Of a stretch of 32,704 nucleotides of DNA, positions 26,975 through 32,704 are shown one piece after another. The notes under the pieces are model-generated. The model made no database searches. It was not told where the DNA came from and worked only from the letters and a program-made list of their open reading frames with translations. The DNA lies in contig JBDTEO010000036.1 of the NCBI GenBank assembly GCA_039922495.1, forward strand, positions 1 through 32,704, given 5' to 3'. The number at the start of each line of letters is the position of its first letter. Within the stretch, counting starts at the first letter, position 1. The translations under genes and the position numbers were made by a program. This DNA comes from JALYYC01 sp039922495. GTDB taxonomy: Bacteria; Chloroflexota; Dormibacteria; CF-121.

Positions 26975-26986
26975 TAGAGTGCCCTT
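26975..26986 (+). promoter_or_regulatory. Leaderless-type promoter of the DoxX gene
   Basis: TAGAGT (26975-26980) lies 6 nt before the ATG at 26987. The surrounding 99-bp gap after the sigma gene is very G-rich on the plus strand and shows no SD and no terminator with a T-run. Confidence 0.45.
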
Positions 26987-27376
26987 ATGGACCCGATCCG
27001 CAGCGTCGCCCGGCCGATGTTGGGCGCGGTGTTCATCCTCGGCGGGATCGATGTGTTGCGCAACCCAGGGCCACGCGCCGAAATCGCCAGGCCCGTCGTC
27101 GAGCGGGTCGCATCGGTTGTCCCGATGTCGCCGGCCGATCCCGAAACCGCGGTACGGGTCAATGCCGCCGTCCACCTCGTAGGCGGCAGCATGCTCGCCC
27201 TCGGATTCCTACCGCGACTTGCGGCCCTGGCGCTCGCTACATCGATGGTACCGACCACCCTCGCCGGTCACCGATTCTGGGAGATCGACGATCCGGCGAA
27301 ACGCGGCATGCAGCGGACCCAGTTCCTGAAGAACACTGCCATCATGGGCGGCCTCCTGGTCACCGCCCTCGACTAA
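26987..27376 (+). CDS. DoxX-family membrane protein
   Basis: This 129-aa protein has about four TM helices: RPMLGAVFILGGIDVLRNPGPRAE, VNAAVHLVGGSMLALGFLPRLAALALATSMVPTTLAG, KNTAIMGGLLVTALD. The family is linked to redox and sulfur-related membrane functions in mycobacteria, but its biochemical role is mostly unknown. The gene follows the ECF sigma gene by 99 bp in the same direction, with its own TAGAGT hexamer. It could be a target of that sigma factor or independent; nothing decides. It is convergent with the HAAS gene. Confidence 0.85.
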   Translation: MDPIRSVARPMLGAVFILGGIDVLRNPGPRAEIARPVVERVASVVPMSPADPETAVRVNAAVHLVGGSMLALGFLPRLAALALATSMVPTTLAGHRFWEIDDPAKRGMQRTQFLKNTAIMGGLLVTALD

Positions 27377-27396
27377 CGACCCTCGTCATCTCCCTT

Positions 27397-27412
27397 CCCC
27401 GATTTTTCGGGG
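27397..27412. terminator. Possible bidirectional hairpin between convergent genes
   Basis: CCCCGA (27397-27402) and TCGGGG (27407-27412) form a 6-bp stem with a TTTT loop, in the 48-bp gap between two convergent genes. There is no T-run after the stem on either strand, so it may be a weak or factor-assisted terminator. Confidence 0.3.
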
Positions 27413-27424
27413 GTGGGGCCATCG

Positions 27425-28354
27425 TCAGGGACTCGGGCTCGCGCTCGGCGATGGCGATGGCCAGGGTGGGATGGCGACACGCGGGCGAACGATCGGCGTG
27501 CCATCAAACTGCCGTTGCGACTGGGGATAGGCGTTGGTGATCGGCTGGCCATCGGCGCCGGTCGGATAGGCCGTCGTCAGGCCGGCTCCCCTGGCATCGA
27601 CCACCAGCGGGCGGCCGTCCTGGTCGTAGAGCAGCACATCGACCAACGTCTTGCCGTCCCTCGAGTAGGGATAGATATTGGTCACGCCACCACCCGCGTA
27701 GGCGCCCGGAAAGCTGGGGGTCGCATCGGACACGGGCGCACTGTCTTGAAAGGGAGTCGTGCTCATCGAGTGCAGTATCGGAATGGCAAGTAGTGCGATC
27801 GCCGTGTTCCCCAGGATGCCGACGAGCCGCACGGCGTGATTGCGAGGGCGGCTCCGCTGGCCTAAGCGCACCGAGATCACGATGGCAATGATCGTCGCGA
27901 TCAACTGCAGCAGCCCGCTACTGCGGAATGGATTCGGAATGGGTCGCACGTTGAACCCGGAACTGAACATCGCGGTCAACAGCAACACCACGAGGTAGCC
28001 GCGCAGGACCCACCAGGCCGGCCGCAGGCTCGGAACGAACGCACGCACGTCGCGATACCAGCCCGCCTGACGCAATCGCACCGCCATGCTGGCCACCATT
28101 GCCTGCAGTGGCAGCGCGCGCCGGCCGCCCTGACCATGCACCGCCCCATAGGCAGCGCGCAGCTCGGCCCCATACGTCTCGGATGGCCCAAGGCGTTCGA
28201 CCAGGGTTCCGTCGGCCTCTGCCGCGATCTCCGCGAGGTGGTCCTCGAGATCTTCGAGCAGTGCCGTCTGCTCCTCAACGGGTAGGTCCGCGAGAGCCGC
28301 CCGAACCGCCGTCGCGTAGCTGGCCACGTCATTGGCCCGAGTCTCTGTGGTCAT
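27425..28354 (-). CDS. HAAS-domain membrane protein
   Basis: This 309-aa protein has an N-terminal HAAS signalling domain (about 10-75): YATAVRAALADLPVEEQTALLEDLEDHLAEIAAE, then LVERLGPSETYGAELRAAYG. HAAS domains are almost always encoded next to PadR regulators, as here. Three TM segments follow (about 114-132, 147-165, 175-195). The C-terminal 110 residues lie outside and end in a PPWPSPSPSASPSP tail. The extracellular part has repeated YP and NIYPYS/NAYPQS-like segments. Start ATG 28354 overlaps the padR TGA (ATGA), so the two are co-translated. It probably senses something at the membrane; no ligand can be read. Confidence 0.83.
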   Translation of the reverse strand: MTTETRANDVASYATAVRAALADLPVEEQTALLEDLEDHLAEIAAEADGTLVERLGPSETYGAELRAAYGAVHGQGGRRALPLQAMVASMAVRLRQAGWYRDVRAFVPSLRPAWWVLRGYLVVLLLTAMFSSGFNVRPIPNPFRSSGLLQLIATIIAIVISVRLGQRSRPRNHAVRLVGILGNTAIALLAIPILHSMSTTPFQDSAPVSDATPSFPGAYAGGGVTNIYPYSRDGKTLVDVLLYDQDGRPLVVDARGAGLTTAYPTGADGQPITNAYPQSQRQFDGTPIVRPRVAIPPWPSPSPSASPSP

Positions 28355-28698
28355 CCCTTATGGCTCCTCCCGTTGAGCAGTTTGTTCAAGGCCCCGCTCA
28401 GCGAGGTCCATGCCTTCGCCGACTGGTCGAGCGTCTTGCGACCGCGGTCGTTCAGCCCGTAGTACTTGCGGTGCGGCCCCTCGTCAGAGGGCACGACGTA
28501 GGAATTGAGCGCCCCGGCCTGGTACAGCCGGCGGAGCGTGCCGTAGACGGAGGCGTCCCCAACCGAGTCCAGGCCCTGGTCACGGAGGCGGCGAACGACG
28601 TCGTAGCCGTAGCTGTCCTTCTCCCCCAATACCGCCAGGACCGCCAGGTCGAGCACGCCTTTCAGCAACTGGGAGTTGTCGACATCCATCTTCTGCAT
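28351..28698 (-). CDS. PadR-family transcriptional repressor
   Basis: This 115-aa winged-helix regulator of the PadR family has LLKGVLDLAVLAVLGEKDSYGYDVVRRLRDQGLDSVGDASVYGTLRRLYQAGALNSYVV with the YGYD and YGTLRRL family markers, then GPHRKYYGLNDRGRKTL (wing) and a C-terminal dimerisation helix. Its stop overlaps the HAAS gene. The start is ATG 28698 or the second ATG at 28689, which has GGAG 9 nt upstream and so may be the better choice. A TACCAT hexamer lies 11 nt before the first ATG. The pair is likely autoregulated, as is usual for PadR, but no operator is identified. Confidence 0.93.
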   Translation of the reverse strand: MQKMDVDNSQLLKGVLDLAVLAVLGEKDSYGYDVVRRLRDQGLDSVGDASVYGTLRRLYQAGALNSYVVPSDEGPHRKYYGLNDRGRKTLDQSAKAWTSLSGALNKLLNGRSHKG

Positions 28699-28738
28699 CT
28701 CCGCTACGGATGGTACTACGGAATGCAGACTAGCGCAA

Positions 28739-28867
28739 CTAGTTCAGCGAATTGAGGACGATCACGTCCTCGAAGGTCGGGCCGGGGGACGGGGAACTGC
28801 CTGGCTGTGACGCCTGGCTACAGCCGGCCAGACCGGCCAGCATTACCCAGGCGGCTGCGCGGCGCAT
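28739..28867 (-). CDS. Tiny lipoprotein-like peptide
   Basis: This 42-aa open frame (ATG 28867 to TAG 28739) has MRRAA, then a hydrophobic WVMLAGLAGC ending in a lipobox LAGC (Cys16), followed by a Ser/Pro-rich stretch (SQPGSSPSPGPT) and FEDVIVLNSLN. The lipobox pattern is convincing for its size. Translation signals are weak: GAAGG ends 1 nt before ATG, and TACAGA lies 6 nt upstream. It sits 25 nt after the ABM-like gene and 40 nt before padR on the same strand. A chance frame in GC-rich DNA remains possible. Confidence 0.5.
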   Translation of the reverse strand: MRRAAAWVMLAGLAGCSQASQPGSSPSPGPTFEDVIVLNSLN

Positions 28868-28892
28868 CCTTCATCTGTACAGGTGACCAGCG

Positions 28893-29207
28893 CTACTCGA
28901 TGGTTGTGACGTAGGCTCCAACCAGCGTTGCCGTCTGCTGGTCGACCGCACCGTTGCGGCGGTCGCCATGACCATCCTGAAAGTGCGCAAACGCAGGTGA
29001 CGATGTGATCGGATTCACCTCATCGCTGCGATGGTTATGGAACGACACGTGGACAAAGGAATTATCGGCAAGCCGCAGGACGATATAGCTGACGTTGTCG
29101 GGCTTCTTGGCAGCGAGGTCCTGGAAAACGGCCTCCACTCGACGCTGGTTCTCATCCGCAGCTTCGGCCGTCCGCGTCGAGTATCGGGTAACCAACCGTT
29201 TCTCCAT
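28893..29207 (-). CDS. ABM-like dimeric alpha+beta barrel protein
   Basis: This 104-aa hypothetical protein resembles the antibiotic-biosynthesis-monooxygenase-like dimeric barrels common in Actinomycetota. KRLVTRYSTRTAEAADENQRRVEAVFQDLAAKKPDNVSYIVLRLADNSFVHVSF shows the beta-helix-beta order (strand ~2-9, helix 13-32, strands 38-46 and 49-56). A helix with AFAHFQDGHGDR follows, then a final strand LVGAYVTTIE. No catalytic residues can be named. The ATG at 29207 has TAGGCT 7 nt upstream (29220-29215 on this strand), so it has its own leaderless-type start only 17 nt after the ackA stop. Its role is unknown. Confidence 0.72.
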   Translation of the reverse strand: MEKRLVTRYSTRTAEAADENQRRVEAVFQDLAAKKPDNVSYIVLRLADNSFVHVSFHNHRSDEVNPITSSPAFAHFQDGHGDRRNGAVDQQTATLVGAYVTTIE

Positions 29208-29224
29208 GCCGTGGAGCCTAGCAG

Positions 29225-30343
29225 CTACAGGAGTGCGGCAACCTGGCGGGCGATGACCGCGTCTTCGCGTGCAGTGATTCGAAGCACGGCGGGTCGCCAG
29301 CCTGCCTCCGTCAGCACGGCATCCCCCTCCTCCACTCCCGGCTGAATGCCGCCGAAACCAAGTGGGCCGAGCCGCCGAACGATCGCCGACCGGATCGAGC
29401 CCGAATGCTCGCCAATCCCGCCTGTGAAGACGAGCGCATCGATTCGCGGCAACGATGTCGCCACGGCCGCAATCCCCGCTGCCGCACGGTGCACGAACAT
29501 GTCCACCGCCAGCTGGGCCCGCTTGTTACCTTTGTCCGCCGCCTCTTCGGTCGTCCGCATCCCGGCCTTCCGTCCCGTTACCCCGACCACGCCGGACTCG
29601 TGCCAGAGCAGCTCGTCGAGTTGGCGGGCGCTGACCCGTCTGACCCGCATCGCATAAAGAAGGATGCCGGGGTCAATCGACCCCGCACGCGTGCCCATCA
29701 TCAGTCCCTCGAGCGGCGTCAGGCCCATCGAGGTATCGACCGAGCGACCCTCGTGGACGGCGGTCACCGAGGCGCCACTTCCCAGGTGCGCAATGACCAG
29801 CGCCAGCTCTTCCGCCGGTTGGTTCAGCAACGCGGCGGCTCGCCCGGTTGACCATTCCGCTGACAGCCCGTGGAAGCCGAATCGCCGGATTTTCCAATCC
29901 CGCGACCACTGCGAAGGGACCGGATAGAGGTGAGTCGCTTCCGGCAAGGTGGCATGAAAAGCGGTATCGAACGTCGCCACATGCGGCGGCTTCTTCAAGT
30001 CAGCTTGAACTGCTCGGATGGTGGCGGCCGCGACCGGATTGTGCAGTGGGGCGAACTCGGCCAGGGCCTCGATCCCCTGGATCACTTTGGGCGTGATCCG
30101 CACCGCGCGGCGGAACTGGGTGCCACCGTGCACCACCCGATACCCGACCCCTTCGACCGTTGACATCGCCACCGACTTCTCGAGCTTCTGCAGCGCCTCC
30201 CGGACCGGGCCGGCAACGCCCCGCCCCCTGGTCGCGTCGGTGCCCAGCGACACCTCGACCTGCGCAAGGGTCGTCAGCCCGTCGCTCTCGACGGCGCTGA
30301 CCTTGAGTGAGCTGGACCCCGGGTTGAGAACTAGGACGCGCAC
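29225..30343 (-). CDS. ackA: Acetate kinase
   Basis: This 372-aa acetate kinase converts acetyl phosphate plus ADP into acetate plus ATP. The N-terminal VRVLVLNPGSSSLKV fits the phosphate-binding loop. RVVHGG, FDTAFH (Asp126), RRFGFHG (His158), HLGSGASV, VDTSMGLTPLEGLMMGTRAG and FTGGIGEHS are all in order. The canonical HGTSH motif reads HGLSA, so the second His is missing. The protein is about 25 aa shorter than the usual 400. The start is GTG 30343, 4 nt after the phosphoketolase TGA; in-frame codons before it lie within that gene. No SD is visible. The two genes are one operon, and the enzyme uses the acetyl phosphate made by the first. Confidence 0.93.
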   Translation of the reverse strand: MRVLVLNPGSSSLKVSAVESDGLTTLAQVEVSLGTDATRGRGVAGPVREALQKLEKSVAMSTVEGVGYRVVHGGTQFRRAVRITPKVIQGIEALAEFAPLHNPVAAATIRAVQADLKKPPHVATFDTAFHATLPEATHLYPVPSQWSRDWKIRRFGFHGLSAEWSTGRAAALLNQPAEELALVIAHLGSGASVTAVHEGRSVDTSMGLTPLEGLMMGTRAGSIDPGILLYAMRVRRVSARQLDELLWHESGVVGVTGRKAGMRTTEEAADKGNKRAQLAVDMFVHRAAAGIAAVATSLPRIDALVFTGGIGEHSGSIRSAIVRRLGPLGFGGIQPGVEEGDAVLTEAGWRPAVLRITAREDAVIARQVAALL

Positions 30344-30347
30344 GCGA

Positions 30348-32704
30348 TCAAGACGGCCACGTCCATGTGACGACGTCGGGCACGTCCTCGCCATGCTCTC
30401 GGGTATAGCTGCGGTGGCGAAGCCGTTCGTCCACCATGTGCTGGCGGACGTGGGCGGCGCGGGGACCAAGCCCGGGGACGCGGTCGATGACGTCGATCAC
30501 CAGGTGGAACCGGTCGAGGTCGTTCAGCATCACCATGTCGAATGGCGTCGTGGTGGTTCCCTCTTCCTTGTAGCCGCGGACATGCAGGTTCTGGTGATTG
30601 TGCCGCCGGTAGGTCAGGCGATGGATCAACCAGGGATACCCGTGATACGCGAAGACCACCGGCTTGTTGGTCGTGAAGAGCGCATCGAACTCGGCGTCGG
30701 CAAGACCGTGGGGATGCTCGCCGGCGGTCTGCAGCTTCATCAAGTCGACGACGTTTACCACGCGCACCTTGAGGTCGGGGATGTGCTGGCGGAGGAGGTC
30801 GGCCGCGGCCACCGTCTCCAGGGTGGGAATGTCTCCCGCGCACCCAAGGACAACATCCGGTTCGCCCGTGTCGTTGCTGGCCCAGTCCCAGGTGCCGATG
30901 CCGCGGGTGCAATGGACGACCGCGTCCTCCATCGACAGGTAGTTGAGCGCCCGCTGCTTGCCCGCCACGATGACATTGACGTACTGGCGGCTTTTCAAAC
31001 AGTGATCCGCGACCGATAGCAGGCAATTGGTATCGGGCGGCAGGTAGACACGTACGACTTCGGGCTTCTTGTTCATCACCAGGTCGATGAATCCCGGATC
31101 CTGGTGGGTGAAGCCGTTGTGATCCTGGCGCCAGACGTGCGACGTGAGCAAGTAGTTGAAGGAGGCGATCGGCTTCCGCCAGGGAATGTGGTTGGTCACC
31201 TCCAGCCACTTCGCGTGCTGGTTGAACATCGCGTCGACGATATGAATGAACGCCTCGTAGCAGCTGAAGAGGCCGTGTCGGCCGGTCAGCAGGTAGCCTT
31301 CGAGCCAGCCCTGGCAGAGATGCTCGCTGAGCACCTCCATCACCCGTCCATCGGGAGCGAGGTGATCGTCGGTTGGTAGGCGTTCCGCCAGCCAGGCTCG
31401 GTTGGTCGCTTCGAAAACGGCGCTCAGCCGGTTGGACGCCGTTTCGTCAGGTCCCATCAACCGGAAGTTGTGCGGATTCTTGGCGATCACGTCGCGTAGG
31501 TATGCCCCGAGCACCTTGGTGGCCTCGTCGAAACTATCCGCCGGCTTGGCCACCTCGACGGCATACTTCCGGAAGTCCGGCAGCCGCAGCGGCTTCAGCA
31601 GTAACCCGCCATTGACGTGCGGATTGGCACTCATCCGGCGCGTCCCGGTCGGCGCCAAATCGGCCAGCTCGGGAACGAGGGCGCCGTCTTTGCCAAACAG
31701 CTCCTCAGGGTGATAACTGCGCATCCACTGCTCGAGGATCGCCAGATGACCCGGCTTGGCCAGGTCGTCGACCGGAACCTGGTGCGCCCGCCACGTCCCC
31801 TCGACCGGCAGGCCGTCGACGTCCTTCGGTCCCGTCCATCCCTTGCGCGTCTTCATCACGATCACCGGCCATTGCGGCCGGTCGGCGCGGCCCGCCTTCC
31901 GTGCGGCACGTTGGATCTCGTCGACATCGTCGAGGACGCGATCGAGCAGCGCCGCCATCGCCTGGTGCATGGCCATCGGGTCGTCACCTTCGATGAAGTA
32001 CGGCGCATAGCCGTTGCCCTCGAGCAGTTGGCGAAGCTCCATCTCAGGGATCCGCGCAAGCAGAGTAGGGTTGGCGATCTTGTAGCCGTTCAAATGAAGA
32101 ATCGGGATGACCGCGCCATCGGTGACCGGATTGAGGAATTTGTTCGAATGCCAGCTCGCGGCCAGTGGACCGGTCTCCGCCTCGCCGTCACCGATGACAC
32201 AAAAGACCTTCAGGCCGGGATTGTCGAAGGCCGCCCCGTAGGCGTGCGTCAGTGAGTAGCCGAGCTCGCCGCCTTCATGAATGGAGCCCGGGGTCTCGGG
32301 CGCGTCATGACTGGGGATGCCACCGGGGAATGAGAACTGCCGGAAGAGTTTCTGCATCCCCACCTCGTCCCGGGTGATGTCGGGATAGACCTCGGTGTAG
32401 GTGCCTTCGAGGTAGGCATTCGCCACCATGCCCGGTCCCCCATGGCCAGGCCCGCAAATGTAGATCGCGTCGAGATCCCGCGCCTTGATCACGCGATTCA
32501 CATGGACGTAGACGAAGTTCAAGCCCGGCGTCGTGCCCCAGTGGCCCAACAATCGCGGCTTGGTGTGCTCGACGCGGAGTGGCTCCCGCAGGAGCGGATT
32601 GTGCAGTAGATAAATCTGGCCAACCGACAGGTAATTCGCGGCTCGCCAGTACGAATGGATCAGCTTGAGCTCCGCGGTCTCGAGCGCTGGTGTGGTTGGA
32701 CCCG
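30348..32704 (-). CDS. xfp: Xylulose-5-phosphate/fructose-6-phosphate phosphoketolase, N-terminus cut
   Basis: Phosphoketolase is a thiamine-diphosphate enzyme that splits xylulose-5-P (and often fructose-6-P) with phosphate to acetyl phosphate plus glyceraldehyde-3-P (or erythrose-4-P). The frame stays open to the right edge with 784 aa visible; family members have about 790-800, so only about 10-15 residues are missing. In order: ELKLIHSYWRAANYLSVGQIYLL, RLLGHWGTTPGLNF, GHGGPGM, SIHEGGELGYSLTHAYGAAF, and the TPP motif GDGEAETGPLAASWHSNKF. Then LHLNGYKIANPT and, in the C-terminal half, GRHGLFSCYEAFIHIVDAMFNQHAKW. The stop is 4 nt before the ackA GTG. The promoter lies outside the window. Confidence 0.97.
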   Translation of the reverse strand, partial: GPTTPALETAELKLIHSYWRAANYLSVGQIYLLHNPLLREPLRVEHTKPRLLGHWGTTPGLNFVYVHVNRVIKARDLDAIYICGPGHGGPGMVANAYLEGTYTEVYPDITRDEVGMQKLFRQFSFPGGIPSHDAPETPGSIHEGGELGYSLTHAYGAAFDNPGLKVFCVIGDGEAETGPLAASWHSNKFLNPVTDGAVIPILHLNGYKIANPTLLARIPEMELRQLLEGNGYAPYFIEGDDPMAMHQAMAALLDRVLDDVDEIQRAARKAGRADRPQWPVIVMKTRKGWTGPKDVDGLPVEGTWRAHQVPVDDLAKPGHLAILEQWMRSYHPEELFGKDGALVPELADLAPTGTRRMSANPHVNGGLLLKPLRLPDFRKYAVEVAKPADSFDEATKVLGAYLRDVIAKNPHNFRLMGPDETASNRLSAVFEATNRAWLAERLPTDDHLAPDGRVMEVLSEHLCQGWLEGYLLTGRHGLFSCYEAFIHIVDAMFNQHAKWLEVTNHIPWRKPIASFNYLLTSHVWRQDHNGFTHQDPGFIDLVMNKKPEVVRVYLPPDTNCLLSVADHCLKSRQYVNVIVAGKQRALNYLSMEDAVVHCTRGIGTWDWASNDTGEPDVVLGCAGDIPTLETVAAADLLRQHIPDLKVRVVNVVDLMKLQTAGEHPHGLADAEFDALFTTNKPVVFAYHGYPWLIHRLTYRRHNHQNLHVRGYKEEGTTTTPFDMVMLNDLDRFHLVIDVIDRVPGLGPRAAHVRQHMVDERLRHRSYTREHGEDVPDVVTWTWPS

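Noticed and set aside
30018..31019. 333-codon open frame antisense to ackA and xfp
   Set aside because: Two well-conserved enzymes lie on the other strand; the frame shows no domain.

Overview
The window is a stretch of a high-GC bacterial chromosome (about 65% GC by eye). The left end holds an rRNA operon on the minus strand: 16S, tRNA-Ile, tRNA-Ala, then 23S cut by the window edge. The rest is densely packed protein genes. The HAAS/PadR pair, DoxX, DrrA-like ABC exporter, TadE/TadG genes, frequent GTG/TTG starts and many apparently leaderless starts suggest a Terrabacteria lineage such as Chloroflexota, Dormibacterota or deep Actinomycetota. This placement is inference; aligning the full 16S (3360-4874) would settle it. 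No insertion sequence, prophage, CRISPR array or other mobile element is visible.

Layout. 1-5070: rRNA operon and its promoter. 5146-7881: dnaX-ybaB-recR-PRC-barrel operon, reading toward the rRNA operon. 8039-10594: three TadE/TadG-like pseudopilin genes without assembly machinery. 10611-12871: a dimethylargininase-like hydrolase divergent from an MFS exporter. 12997-15039: alkylation repair (Ada-AlkA fusion and Ogt). 15073-17593: ABC-2 exporter with two permeases. 17619-22350: OsmC-like peroxidase, EamA/RhtA-type exporter, alpha/beta hydrolase and aminopeptidase N, the last two divergent across only 22 bp. 22470-24351: SAM methyltransferase, small secreted protein and cupin. 24368-26887: the regulatory locus described below. 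26987-29207: DoxX, a HAAS membrane protein with its PadR repressor, a tiny lipoprotein and a small ABM-like protein. 29225-32704: acetate kinase and phosphoketolase (bifid-shunt pair), the latter cut at its N-terminus.

The most interesting system is at 24368-26887. A stand-alone cobalamin-binding protein carries the CarH photoreceptor signatures (W-x9-EH and E-x-H-xx-G). It overlaps by 4 nt a MerR regulator whose C-terminal half looks like a PAS domain rather than a B12 domain. Thus the CarH/LitR sensor and DNA-binding halves sit in two proteins, and the partner has a PAS domain, recalling AerR-CrtJ. The pair is divergent from a pseudo-receiver / 63-aa protein / ECF sigma operon. The shared 101-bp intergenic region holds two TTAGACA direct repeats 12 bp apart, one overlapping the -35 of the sensor operon. 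The layout resembles the LitR/LitS light circuit of Streptomyces but is built from different parts.

Many starts (11477, 12997, 15073, 17619, 19795, 22470, 25785, 26987 and, on the minus strand, 29207) have no Shine-Dalgarno. Each has a NANNNT hexamer exactly 6-7 nt upstream, as expected for leaderless mRNAs. Shine-Dalgarno sites appear mostly inside operons.
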